Positions 28,621 to 39,940 of a stretch of DNA of 64,000 bases are shown piece after piece. The stretch's first letter is position 1, and every line of letters starts with the position of its first letter. The notes beneath the pieces were generated by a model, which was not told the DNA's origin, ran no database searches, and worked only from the letters and a program-made list of their open reading frames with translations. Source of the DNA: Megalonaias nervosa (Eukaryota > Mollusca > Bivalvia > Unionida > Unionidae); the NCBI GenBank assembly GCA_016617855.1, contig JAECUM010009351.1:21525-85524 (forward strand), read 5' to 3'. The translations under genes and the position numbers were made by a program.

Positions 28621-29763
28621 TTAGTCACTATGATAATCATCGGCGATTTCATTAATGAAAGACCGATATACATTAATATCCATAACACCGCCTGTAAATA
28701 ATCGTTTACAAATATCAGCTGCTTCATTAATGATTTCTGGGGAATTATTACCAGCTCGTTTTCCTCCAATGAGAATTTCTAGTCGATCAACATCAGCAAG
28801 GACATTATTGGGACAAGTAATAAGACCACTTCCTAAACCACTTCCAGTTGCTCCAGGGACGTCTTGAAATTCTTCTTCTTCTTCCTTACCTGTTGTTTGG
28901 ACTGGTTGTAGTTGTTGTGATAGTGGTAATTTAATCTGTGGTGATTGTGGTAATATTGCAAATTCTTCTTTTTGTTGTCCTTTTCGTCGTTGTTTTATTG
29001 TTTCTTGTCGTTCTTGTTTTCGTTGTCGTTGTGTCTCTTGTTGTTGTTGTAGTATCTTGTGTTGTTGTAGTAGTGGTTGCAGTCGTGGTATTGGTTGCTC
29101 TGGTGATGGAAATTTAAGATGTGGTGATGATACTGGTGATAATTCAAATTGTGGTGGTTGTGATAATCTTTTACTTTGTTTAGTATCTTTTATATATCTA
29201 TGTACAATCTCATCAAATTCATTAAAACTTTCAATATCTTTATTAGATCTGATTTCTGGAATACCAATAGCGACGCGATATACATCCTTGATCCAATTGG
29301 TAGAGCTTAATGATTTAATATATTCTGGTTTTACATAATTTTTTCTTTCATAATATCCAAAAGCGGCAATATCAAATAATTGGTTTGGGTCCCTGATAGT
29401 AGCAATACCTTCAGGCGTAAATTTATCTATTATCTTAATTTTGGTTCTTGGTGGTTGTGGTTGTGGTGGTGGTTGAACTGCTTGTGGTGCTTGTGGTGGT
29501 GGTTGAGCAGCTTGAATACGACCAGCAATATCAGCAGGTAATGTTGCAAGAGCTCGTTGTGTTGCCTCAGTTGCTGTAACAATTTTCTTCGTTGGTTCGA
29601 CAATCGGTTTAAATAATTTTTCTGTACCTTCTGTAAATTCCACCTGAGACTCCTGACGCGATTGTAGTTGTTGCTTAACAGAATCACGAACAGGTAGATA
29701 TTTTTTAATTGCCTCTAGTCGCTCTCGAGTTAATTTAGCTGAGTGTGGTTCTCCGATACTCAT
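28621..29763 (-). CDS. Conserved Maverick virion-block protein, Gln/Pro-rich
   Basis: It has 380 residues from MSIGEPHSAKLTRERL, the first gene inside the right TIR (34 bp from it). It has an N-terminal helical region and a PPPQAPQAVQPPPQPQPP hinge, then a globular part (residues 115-190). A long Gln/Arg coiled coil (about 225-265) follows. The C-terminal signature is EILIGGKRAGNNSPEIINEAADICKRL. The last segment (AGNNS...NEA) recurs in Maverick elements, where it is often the most conserved part of an otherwise variable protein. Function is unknown. Its low-complexity body suggests a scaffold or tegument-like role. The frame is open. Confidence 0.55.
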   Translation of the reverse strand: MSIGEPHSAKLTRERLEAIKKYLPVRDSVKQQLQSRQESQVEFTEGTEKLFKPIVEPTKKIVTATEATQRALATLPADIAGRIQAAQPPPQAPQAVQPPPQPQPPRTKIKIIDKFTPEGIATIRDPNQLFDIAAFGYYERKNYVKPEYIKSLSSTNWIKDVYRVAIGIPEIRSNKDIESFNEFDEIVHRYIKDTKQSKRLSQPPQFELSPVSSPHLKFPSPEQPIPRLQPLLQQHKILQQQQETQRQRKQERQETIKQRRKGQQKEEFAILPQSPQIKLPLSQQLQPVQTTGKEEEEEFQDVPGATGSGLGSGLITCPNNVLADVDRLEILIGGKRAGNNSPEIINEAADICKRLFTGGVMDINVYRSFINEIADDYHSD

Positions 29764-29797
29764 TATTGATAATATCTATACTGGCTGTTTAATTTAC

Positions 29798-29941
29798 AGC
29801 AGCAGAGAGGGTGAACGACCAACACGTAGTGACCAGATTGTGAAAAAATCAGAAAAAATCTGGTCAATTAAAGAAGTTTTCATTATTATGACAAAAACTT
29901 TAATGTCTCAGGCAAGTGGTCTGTTCACCCTCTCTGCTGCT
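29798..29941. repeat. Right TIR of element C, self-palindromic
   Basis: This is the reverse complement of the left TIR with two substitutions and one 1-base length difference in a T run. The same outer 19-bp stem and internal hairpins are kept. The duplicated TATTG follows at 29942. Confidence 0.9.
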
Positions 29942-29946
29942 TATTG

Positions 29947-30212
29947 CTATGATGTCTGCACTGTGGGAGTTTATAGTGATGTCTAGCACTGGGACATCAT
30001 GCCACAGACATATAGCATGATGTCCCACCCAGTCACATTATCCTGACACCAGGCCGACCAGTCCTAACACTAACCTCTTAATGCTGAGTGCCAAGTGAGG
30101 CAGCTGTTAGGACCATTTTTTAAAGTCTTTGGTATGACTCGGCCAGGATTCGAACCCGCAACCTCCCGCATCCGAGGCAGATGCTCTAACCAGTAGGCCA
30201 CCGGAACGGTCA
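29947..30212 (-). mobile_element. tRNA-derived SINE abutting element C
   Basis: Read on minus, CCGGTGGCCTACTGGTTAGA (A box) and GGTTCGAATCC (B box, 30147-30157) begin a tRNA-like head. It is followed by a roughly 190-base body with CCCAGTGCTAGACATCACT and a tail ending at the duplicated TATTG of element C. Element C therefore appears to have inserted at or in the SINE's 3' end. The head differs from the SINEs at 6288 and 63001. Confidence 0.7.
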
Positions 30213-31533
30213 AAAGAAGGAGGATGAAAGGAGTAAAAATGGTAGGAAGAGAAAGATTTAAACAGAAGAGCAGATGGGACAAAACAAAGAGCAGTGTCTA
30301 TCTCACATGTGGATCGGAAAATTCCGAATGATGCATTACCTTATTAAATAGGAATTGGATTAACCAGGTTGATTACTATGTCTATTGTATTCAGCAGAAA
30401 CTGATGACTTTATGTTAAATATATTTATTAATTTGAGTCTTTACATTTTTATAAAAGTTTTATTTATTGAATCTTGAGTTGTATGTATTTAGAGTGTCAG
30501 CTTTGCTGACTTGGGGGTTTGAAATTTGTTAATGCACTTCTGCTGCAGAATTATTTATCATACCGTAGCAGGATCATGACAAACTGAGTGATTCAACACA
30601 TCAGTTTTTTTTCCACATTATTGTCAATCTAGCAAAAATAACTTATTAAAATACATACATAAATAAATGGATATATTTTGTCCATGCAGGAATAGGAATT
30701 AAAAAAATATGAATAATATTTCTTGTATTTCACACGTAATTAATAACATTATCAAATATTTTCTGTACAAATGTTTATTTAAACTGGAAGAATACGGGAT
30801 GGTACATAACAGATTCAATGTCAACACATGTCCAAACTGTCATTAACTATTAGTGATAAATACATTTTGAAGTAAACTTTAAAAGCAAAATTTACAGAAT
30901 AACGATTCTATTATCACTGTCTTCCTATCATGACTTTGCTTAAATATATTTTCTTCAGTATGTTGATTTTTTTCATTCGAAAAAATGATGACATTAATAA
31001 CATTATTTATTTGGGATGAATGAAATCTGCATAAATGGCACAAAGGAAGCATTGTTACACAGTGAATCCAATGATATATTTTCCTGAAGGTATACTCAAA
31101 TGTTTGTGGTCCTGAAATTACAACATTTAAAAACATTTTTTTTTATAACTTTACATTCATTTGTGTGTGTGTGTTCTTATTACTTCTGCTGCAAGTATTA
31201 ACTCATTATCTTCTGCTGACGCATATATATGATGCTAAAAATAGCCTTGTACCCTCAGAGATGCATAGACAAGCTGCTAATAATACTCTCTCTGTCCTGG
31301 CTGACTCATACATGCATTTCCGACCAAGGGTTGGGAAACCCCCGAGACACATGAGCATTTCGTATAATTAAAGCTTTGCATTGGATGAAATTGCAAACAT
31401 CTGGTCTTTTTAACAACATTTAGCCAATGAAAAAAGTCCTTACATAAAATGATGAAAGTGTTCTATTAGTAGTTTTACAGCATATAAGCAGGAATTTCCT
31501 TTGAAAACAGGTCAATTGTCAAAGTGAAACAAA
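30213..31533. other. AT-rich DNA without recognised genes
   Basis: Only short chance ORFs are present. No repeats are prominent. Confidence 0.4.
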
Positions 31534-31938
31534 ATGGCAACATTCATGTATTCCAACGAAAGTTTTGAAGATTTGAAAGTGATGACATTGCAAACGACAT
31601 CACCTTTAATGATCAGATTCAAGACGAAGGATTGGACATTAAGCAGAAGTCCTGTTTTGACACATGACATTACAGATTTATCTGAATCTGAGGATGAAAT
31701 GTACGACAATCTTGTCTGGTCGAAACATGTGGGACTGGTACACATGGACGACTTTATAACAGATTCACGTCCAACATTTAATTTAGATGAAAATGCAAGG
31801 GAGATAGATTTCTTTTTACAGTTTTTATCCCGAAGAAATATTCCATTTGTGCAAAATAGTGGTGAGAAAAGTAGTCTAATATTCATTATAAACACAACAG
31901 ACATCTTGAGGTATATTTCTTATTATGAATATATGTGA
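31534..31938 (+). CDS. Unrecognised 134-codon ORF
   Basis: The frame starts MATFMYSNESFEDLK. It contains an acidic SESEDEMYDN stretch and a helical REIDFFLQFLSRRN segment, and is preceded by a short leader with ACAAAATGG context. A GAG|GTATAT near 31910 could be a splice donor, making this a first exon. No family was recognised, and the antisense strand has a similar-length ORF. Treat as possible host or transposon coding sequence. Confidence 0.3.
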   Translation: MATFMYSNESFEDLKVMTLQTTSPLMIRFKTKDWTLSRSPVLTHDITDLSESEDEMYDNLVWSKHVGLVHMDDFITDSRPTFNLDENAREIDFFLQFLSRRNIPFVQNSGEKSSLIFIINTTDILRYISYYEYM

Positions 31939-32266
31939 ATATAAACATTGATTCCTAAGGATTGTAGTTGTTGGTGGAAAGGAGTGGCACAAAACTTTGG
32001 AAAATGTTTAAAATTTTAGTTTTCATTAAATTACATAGTTTGCATGGGACAAGATTGATATTGAAGCTCTCACTCAGGCAGCCATTATGATGCTCTGGGG
32101 TTCAGCCTACAAACAGCAGCTTGAAGGCAGGCTGCTTATCAGGCTTAGTAGGCAGGGCAGTAAGTACTTGTAGAAGGTAAAGAGTTAATGGCTGTAAGCA
32201 TTTACTGTACAACCAGGTCATTGCTTGTCTCCAGAATGGCTTGTCATGTGTTCCTCAGGACATCCA

Positions 32267-33149
32267 GGGTGGCACGATTTACCCAAATACTGCCCAAATA
32301 TACCCAAATACTGCCCAAATATACTCAAATAATGCCCAAATACTCTCAAATACTGTCTAGAAACAAGCACGTGATGCATTTACTACTAAAGAAATTTTTT
32401 AATTCATTGCAATGTGAAGTTCTGGGTCAAAATGAAATACGTTAAATTACTAAAGCAATTCGAAATTCTTTGTACGAAACGTAATGAACATCTCCAATTT
32501 CCATTTGCTCCGAAATTATCGACAGAGTCCAGGACGACATATATGTTTCTAATTTGCATACTTAATTGCAGATATCTATATTCTAGAATAATCTTAATTT
32601 TTATTTGTGGGCACACCTTCGACATTTAGATATAATTAGCTATTGGCCTCGAGTATGTCCCATCCCTATGGCTCGTTGTTCGAAACATTCAAAGAATTTT
32701 ATGTGTTCGTGTTCCCACCCTCTAATATTTATGTGTTGTTTTTTCAGTAAATAATCAAAAAGAAGTTTGAAAAGAAAATGTGTTTATATGATCGTTTTTG
32801 TTGCGGTGGTTTCTCTTAATTTGCTGCTTTCTTGGATGAGTCGTTCTCTGAGGTTCCTATATATACAGGCCCCTTATTTCCTTCTCTCCCAATACTTGAT
32901 AGCTTTATTCTATAAAATTAATAACTTGTTTTATGTTATGTACTATCACCCATTGACATATTTGTCTGTGGATAATTACATAAGATAATCCCTATTTCCA
33001 ATGATCGTGGCCAACGATCTTCCTACCGTCCATGTTTGCTATGTATATACTATAATGTTTTGTCTGGTATATACTTTCTGTGTCTGGATTGGCCTTTGTG
33101 TGGTCAAATTTTTTCTTTTAGTTATTTGGTTTTTATTTCTCCTAAAAAA

Positions 33150-33198
<49 letters not shown>

Positions 33199-33347
33199 TA
33201 TTAAATGATAAAATAAACAACACCAACATGTAGCATGCGTGACCGGTTTCGCTTTATTGCTTCACAAGATTATATGTATATATAATGTATGATACATATG
33301 CAAAAATCGTTACCTTCGGCTTTAATCCTTGGATGCATGCAGATGTA
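32267..33347. repeat. Left TIR of MULE element
   Basis: It pairs with 39855-40751 in reverse orientation. It begins with 16-18 bp tandem units of the ACCCAAATACTGCCC type. It includes a (CA)n tract (33150-33187) and ends near GGATGCATGCAGATGTATAT. Confidence 0.8.
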
Positions 33348-34267
33348 TATAGAATAATGCTAACGAAAAATCCAATTCAGCACAAATGTTGATATTGCTA
33401 ACACATCTATTTATAACTTGGTGTCTGATCTTTTCCAACTGATTCTTAGAATTTACTCTCTTTTACTGCCTCTTTTCACTGTTATATTTATATGCCAAAT
33501 CAGAGCCGCATGTTCAACTAAATTTCTATTCAGCCAAAATATATTTCACGTGATGAGGATCAGTTCCGACTGTTTACTTATAAAAAGCGAATCTAATGAA
33601 CAAAGTGCGGAAAAAAAAAAAATCACTATTACATAAGTGCAAATTAAAACACATTTGAACATTCTTAATGTTTTCTTTAACCTGCAATTATTGAATAATG
33701 ACCTCTTGGTACGAGTTGAATAGCAGAAAGACAACTCCGCCTTTGGGCAGTCGAGGCCAGGAGTTAATTATAAATATTAGAACATGTGAACAAAAATAGG
33801 TAAATTGTCGGCAATCGCATAAAATGAAATGAAAGGAATTGCCGAACAGAATCATCAAACGCAAGTGCTTCTTGTCGACGATTACAAAAAAACAACCAAA
33901 GAAAGAAAATGCCGATAAAGGTGATCAAGCGGCAAGCTCTCATTTACTCAATTAATATTTGTTCACCAGTAACCTACTAAAATCAGCCTCGAATTGTTTT
34001 TTGACTACATATTGAGTACTGATAATTGCCAGCACGTTTTCTTTGGAAACAAGTCGGGTTTCAAGTTGTGTATTTTTTACCATTAATAAACTGCTAGACA
34101 GTCTGAACAAAACATTACTGTTAATTACAAGCAATCGAATGCAAGGTATAAAATCTTAAAGTTTAATCACCTCGTCTCTCATTTTGAAACAAAGCTTAAA
34201 TATTGCACATCTCTTGTTTTCCTTCTTCTGTATTGGTGATTTTTAAGCGAATCATGGCTAATTTCAG
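33348..34267. other. 5' region of the MULE gene
   Basis: No clear exon is seen before 34268. Chance ORFs occur on both strands. Confidence 0.35.
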
Positions 34268-34497
34268 TAAAAAAACGCGGAGCCAGGTTTCCATGTGGTG
34301 GATGCAAATCAAACTGTTTAAATGACTGTGTTCAATGTTCATTGTGTAAGAACTGGTATTATAACAAATGCCAAGAAATCTCGGACGATGAATTGAAAAT
34401 GTGGGGAAACATTGATCTCGAATACGTGTGCGTTTCGTGTCGTACATTGGATGGCAATGAGTTTGACTACCTGATGGCCATGCATCGTTTGCAGAAC
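34268..34497 (+). CDS. PHD-finger exon of the MULE-encoded gene
   Basis: The exon follows a splice acceptor (TTTCAG, ending 34267) and ends at a donor AAC|GTAAGT (34497/34498). The reading contains RFPCGGCKSNCLNDC, CSLCKNWYYNKCQEI and EYVCVSCRT, i.e. a PHD zinc finger of C4HC3 type. The His ligand position reads Tyr (WYYNKC instead of the usual WYHxxC), a change that one C-to-T would make. PHD fingers bind histone tails and occur in transposase-linked genes of this kind, possibly targeting chromatin. The phase joins cleanly to the exon at 36315. Confidence 0.6.
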
Positions 34498-36314
34498 GTA
34501 AGTGTCAGCATTTACTTTAAAATTTGTAATAATTAAATTACTTAGGTTAGCACATGCAAAGACTACTTTCTTTTATCAAAGCATTTTTGTTATAGACCCC
34601 TAATTATGTGTGTAATCATCATGCAATATCATGGATTTTCAACCGATTCAATGACCATTTTAGCTAAGAAAAAATGCAGCCTGTGCACGAATTTAAATAA
34701 TTTAATTGGTCTAATATTTAGATTTCTCTAAAACAATGATGGGGCATAAATTCATTCGCATGTGTATATTGTATAGCACTTTCTGTGAGAATACTGTTTT
34801 AATATTATTTTATTAACATAATGTTATATTGCCCATTTTTTTTCCAATGTCTATTTCCACTCACCGTTGTATTAAATTAATGTTAATATTTAAAAAGTGT
34901 CTTTTGTCAAACAAAAATTGGAATCTGCTTATCATTATTTGTTACATATTTTATCTCATTTAATAATAATGCAGTAAATTGATTCTAAATTGAAAGAAAT
35001 ATATGATCAATTAGAGCAATGTCGGTCATAAAAGTAAACACGTGCAAGGACACGCAAAGAAAATTCAAAAAAGGTTATTGGATAGTATTATACTGGACCA
35101 TTTTGTTTAGTATAGCTTGTTAAGAATTTGCTACACATTTGTCTACCCGGGACTAGGTACGTGGACCCTGCTTTTTAAGTCCCACAATTTTGAATTTAAT
35201 ACCTATCGGTTTTACATGCATGAAAGTATTTTTGATTTCCCAATGCATATTATTTACCTATTAGATGAATCCACAATTTAAAATGTGTAAGTATAAAGAG
35301 ATAACAAATGAATAAATTGATACAGAATAATAAAACTCTTTTAATAGTTACATATAAATAAAGTGAAGAAAAAAGAGATTAAAATCTCCTTAATTTGTTT
35401 CTTTTAACATTTACACATAGAACTAGCATGAAAAAAGATAAAGAGATAAAAAGATATAATAGATTTAGTTTAATTTTCTTATCTTTGCATCTAAATAAAA
35501 TTTTACATATTTGTTTTTGAAAATCATTTGAACTGTTTTTGTAGCGCCGCAATGCTAACTGAGGTTGCGCATATGTACTCGGCTACTTGTGATTGTAACT
35601 CGCGATAACACGTGTCAATCTGATTACAGTAGCACTTCATTACCCTATACCTTAAATGTTGTATCAACAGTAAACAGTTTTTATATATATATAAATTCGA
35701 TATCTTTGCGTGTCCTATTCATTTTCTCAACATATGATTAGATATGTTTAGAATGTTACACGAGGACATTTCATGGTTAATACGAAAAAAGGAGAGAAAA
35801 GTAATTTCCGCATTTGCAAATATTTAAATAAGTAAAGAAAATAACTATAACGATCGACATATAGACAAATCAAACATTTCTAAGTCTTAATTTTGTATCA
35901 ACTGTAAATGTTTTCCAGTATTGTAAGTATATAACGTCTCTGCGCCGCCTTAGCGAATTCAGTTTTTCTAGTACTTACCATATGTATATATAAAATATAT
36001 ACTCACAAGGGACTTTCTTCAGATGTTTTGAATGACATAAAAAATACTTTACAAATAATGATGATATTCAATTGTTTTGACAAACTGCTTTATGGAATAT
36101 TTAACATAATTCATTACAGTGTTCGGTGCAAATAGGTATTTAAAGAAAACAACGAAGACACTGTTGTTATTTTAAACTGTCTGTGCTGGCTTTATCTGTC
36201 TATGCGCAATTATTCATGACCTAATTGCATATTACCAATGCCTCAACAAACTCAAAATCTGCATTAATTCCAGTATTTATCGACTATTTTAATGCGGTTT
36301 TCTTTTCTCTCTAG
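34498..36314 (+). other. Intron between PHD and OTU exons
   Basis: GTAAGT begins at 34498, and a polypyrimidine tract TTTTCTTTTCTCTCTAG ends at 36314. The phase is 0 on both sides. The 1.8 kb interior is AT-rich without other recognised coding. Confidence 0.6.
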
Positions 36315-37442
36315 GCGGCTGCATCCAAGAACATAGAAAAACTAAAGGAGGCTGTTCAGCGAGAGCTAATGTTCAAAGTGAAATTACAAATTCCAGAAGA
36401 GCCAACGTCTTATTTGCCAAACGTTGATCCAGTCGCGGCTGAGGTGATGGACAATTACGTCGACAACATAACTGGAAACCACCTGACGACAAGCGGTGAT
36501 GGAGACTGCCTCTTCAATGCTGTCTCTATCTTGCTTTGTGGTAACGAAACCATGTCAGTGAAACTAAGGTACCACACGTGTATAAAACTTATTACAAGCT
36601 GGGAACAATACATGTTGCATCCACAGAGACCTAAAATACAATTGCTTTCTAGCAGTTACGCACAGTCTTGTCTGGACTCTGCCGTCATCGGAAAATTCTC
36701 CAATGCGTGGACAATTATAGCTTTGGCAGATGCGGTTAACATGAAAATAAGAGTGATATACCCATACGCAAACGGGAAAAACGATATCGCCTACAAAACT
36801 TTGAACACCGAATTTCAACCATCTGGAGATTTTGAGAACAGACGGCAGCTAGCAATCCTTTGGTACAAGAGTGGAGACGTACCAACACCAGGACCGGGAA
36901 AGTGGTACGCGGTCAACCACTTCGCAGCTGTTATTCATGTGGTTCATATGTTAGCTTATCCATCAACGGATGACAGTACTGTTGAATATGGTGCTAGCCA
37001 CAAACGCAGACTTTCATCTTCCACTTCAGTGGTATCTACAGGGAGTTTACCCCCCAAAAGGTGTTGCTCTAATGTATCATTAATATCACTGGAAAGTGAA
37101 TTGTCGTCATCGAACCATTTCGATCATCTTCAAGATTTAACTGATGCGGACAGTGATAATGAAGCAGATATATCTTTTACCAAAGAAACAGACCAGTCCC
37201 TTGCCATTGTACCCCTGAGTATCGAGCGCCAACAAGTTAAGGAAAATCCAGGAAACAGGTTCTTGGAAAATGACGAACTATTTAAAACGCTTTTAAATGA
37301 AGATGCGCCAGCAGAAAGAGTACCTTTGGGACACAAAAGCAATGTTCATGTTGTAGTGAGGCATCAACTGAGTGAAGGGGAAAACGCAACGACTTTCCCG
37401 ACGACTGTGGGCCATGGGACTCAAACTCAGGCACCACTGTAA
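36315..37442 (+). CDS. OTU-like cysteine protease exon
   Basis: The frame runs from AAASKNIEKLKEAVQREL through an OTU domain. The catalytic Cys is in TSGDGDCLFNAVS. The domain body has the usual alpha/beta spacing, and the catalytic His is in WYAVNHFAAVIHVV about 145 residues later. After the domain comes a Ser-rich region. OTU enzymes remove ubiquitin; in MULE-type transposon proteins the domain is fused to a transposase, and its role in transposition is unclear. This exon stops at 37442, but coding signal continues in another phase, so a frameshift near 37440-37490 breaks the former fusion. Confidence 0.75.
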   Translation, partial: AAASKNIEKLKEAVQRELMFKVKLQIPEEPTSYLPNVDPVAAEVMDNYVDNITGNHLTTSGDGDCLFNAVSILLCGNETMSVKLRYHTCIKLITSWEQYMLHPQRPKIQLLSSSYAQSCLDSAVIGKFSNAWTIIALADAVNMKIRVIYPYANGKNDIAYKTLNTEFQPSGDFENRRQLAILWYKSGDVPTPGPGKWYAVNHFAAVIHVVHMLAYPSTDDSTVEYGASHKRRLSSSTSVVSTGSLPPKRCCSNVSLISLESELSSSNHFDHLQDLTDADSDNEADISFTKETDQSLAIVPLSIERQQVKENPGNRFLENDELFKTLLNEDAPAERVPLGHKSNVHVVVRHQLSEGENATTFPTTVGHGTQTQAPL

Positions 37443-37489
37443 ACCAGGTATTCGTCGTAACCAAGGACAACAAATTAAAAAACATTTTC

Positions 37490-39062
37490 AAGAAAAATGG
37501 TAAATTTTTCCTGAAAAAGATCGTGGAAAAAAGGTAACATATGCTTCAATTGATCCTCAACCCACCGATATTATAACTCTTCATCGCTACTACACTAAGC
37601 TAAAAGACAACGAGAGTTACAGGAAGAGAGTTACTACTGTAACTGAAGCACCCGAACGGCTTAGCCATTTAAAAAACCCTTGCAGTGATTGAATATTTAG
37701 GGGTAAAGAATTCAAATTCAAATCATCTGCATGGAAACTCAAAAAGCAGTGAATCATATACAAGAACGGATCCACGTATCCTCCAAATGGCATACGAAAA
37801 GGTTGGGAGGAAGAAGGCGACGGAAGTGGTCAGCAAGATGGCTGATGATGACAGTTTCATGGCCCCTAAATCAGGTCGCCAACTCCAGGATAAAATCCAC
37901 AGAGAAAACAAAAAGAAAATACCTCAGAGGGTGCATGGAAACAATATTGCGGACGAGATACTGACAACAATCGGAGATCTACATGACAACCCTTTCGTCC
38001 AGGGAGTTACAATGACGAAAGGAAAACAGCCAATTATAATTTTGTACACTGACGATCAAATATTAGACTTGAAGAAAAACTGTTTTGGAGAGGAAGGAAG
38101 TGTGCTCGGCATCGACAGAACGTTTAATCTTGGTAAAGTGTTTGTAGCAACAATGTGTTATAAGAACAGAAGCGTGGTTAGCAGAAAATCTAACAGTATC
38201 CAATTTTTCTAGGACCTCTTTGTCTTCACTGGGATGGTGGGCAGCGTACTTATCACCATTTCTTTTCACATGTTAGAGAAAAACTTAACTCACAAAATTT
38301 GACATTTGGAACCGATGATGAGAAAGCAATAAGAAATTCTTTAACAAACAATTTCCCCAAAGCAAATTATCTGCTGTGTACCAAACATCTGAAAGATAAC
38401 ATTAGGCATTTTCTTCAAAAAACTGCTTCTGATGATAAATAGAGGGAGAAGATTATAAATATAATCTTCAGTGAAGACAAATACGGCTTAGTTTTTAGTA
38501 AAGACAACCTCAAGTTTTCAAAGCGAGAAGACAACCTCTCAGTATATTTCGATAAATACCCGAGATTTAAAACATATTACGAAACACATTTCAAAAGGAA
38601 AATGTTAAAACATGTTTATCAACCATTAAAAGCAAATATCATTTCTAAGTTATGGACCAATAACAATGCAGAGTCCCTGAACAATCGCTTAAAACAAGCA
38701 ACTGAGTGGAAACAGCTAAAGCTCCCAGAGCTTGTAGACAGGTTGTCTTCCGTTACAAAAACGCAGATCATAGACCTACGTCGAGCTTTGTATGGTGCTG
38801 GCAACTACAGGCTTTTTGGTCAGTCTCTTTCATTTCTTTTGGACAAACAAACCTGGCACTCAAAGAGTGTAACGGAAAAGAAAAACACTTCAAGAAATTT
38901 CTTGCTGCTTCGATCGCCACAGTAGCTGAGTCCAGCTATGTCCATTCATCAGCTGGAACATACAAGCGCAAGCGCAAGCGACCGAAACAAACGGCCGGAC
39001 GAAAACCGGGCCAACGGAAAAGACCAAGAGCTGAACGGACAACAGATATAAAGCACCTATAG
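37490..39062 (+). pseudogene. MULE transposase domain, frame-broken
   Basis: DDE positions are visible: VLGIDRTFNLG (D), FGTDDEKAIRNSL (D, with CTKHLKDNIRHFL after it) and WTNNNAESLNNRLK (E). This is the Mutator-like transposase catalytic domain. Frameshifts near 37680 and 38205 and a TAG near 38441 break it. The C-terminus is a basic tail (KRKRKRPKQTAGRKPGQRK) found on related invertebrate OTU-MULE proteins. A protein of about 900-1000 residues joining PHD, OTU and MULE domains was probably encoded originally. Confidence 0.8.
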
Positions 39063-39854
39063 TTAACAAACATTTTTTAACATGTACATGTAACTAATTA
39101 ATTAATTAGTACATTGTAAAATAAATTATGTAAGGTTGTAACTGCTTTTATTGCTACCTGTATGACAGATACATCTGTAGTTGGGAAATAATCACTATTT
39201 TAATGTATTTCGCCACTTTAATAAAAGATAAAATATAACCTTATTTTAATTATAATTTGACTTTACATTTACACCTGTATATGAATGTAATCACCTTTAC
39301 AGCGTCAAAAGTTACCAAAAAGGCGCAGTATTGTGCCTTTCACAATACAGTTGCTTATCCGTTACGACAGAGAACTCGAAAAAACTAAGGATGATGTCAT
39401 TAATTCAGCCCATGACTGTCAATTATCAGATAATGACTTCACATGACAATTTGAATAGCAGAAAGATATGATAATTCTACCCTTGATCAATCAAGTTAAC
39501 GAGTTTATTTTAGGTATTAGAAATGGCCGACATTAACATTTAACACGCAATATAATTAGGACGAATTAAAGTTATTTAAATTGTCGGAAATTGCATAAAA
39601 TGGAAAAAACAAACTGCCGAACAAACTCAGCAGCGGAAAATACAACTTGAATTGACGCAAATAAAAAAATAATCATCAGGCCTATGAAAATAAAGACTGA
39701 AGTTATGAGATAGAATAGAAACATCCGAGTATATTTGGGTATATTTAAATATATTTTATAGCATTTGGATAGTATCGGCATGTTTCAGTAGCATTTAAAT
39801 ATACTTTTTGGGAGGTCTTCGGAAGTATTTGGGTATATTTTGCAGTATTTGTAT
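39063..39854. other. 3' non-coding part of MULE element
   Basis: AT-rich. Short tandem TATTTGGGTATATT-like units occur near 39725-39860 at the TIR border. Confidence 0.4.
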
Positions 39855-39904
39855 ATACATATGCATGCATCCAAGGATTAAAGCCAAAGGTAACGATGCA
39901 TGCA

Positions 39905-39940
<36 letters not shown>

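Larger units (their letters stand above)
13879..29941. mobile_element. Maverick/Polinton-like element C, near complete (16,063 bp)
   Basis: It is bounded by inverted terminal repeats of 145 bp (13879-14023) and 144 bp (29798-29941), with a 5-bp duplication TATTG at 13874-13878 and 29942-29946. It contains an ATPase, a PLA2, a DDE integrase, a PolB-helicase, a protease, a major capsid protein and other virion genes, i.e. a full viral Maverick set. Four genes carry single in-frame stops and three or four carry single-base frameshifts. The TIRs differ at three positions, and most virion genes are open, so insertion looks comparatively recent. Confidence 0.92.

Noticed and set aside
33001..33233. 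Membrane-protein ORFs in the MULE TIR
   Set aside because: They translate a (CA)n tract and AT-rich TIR sequence; the other TIR does not keep the frame.
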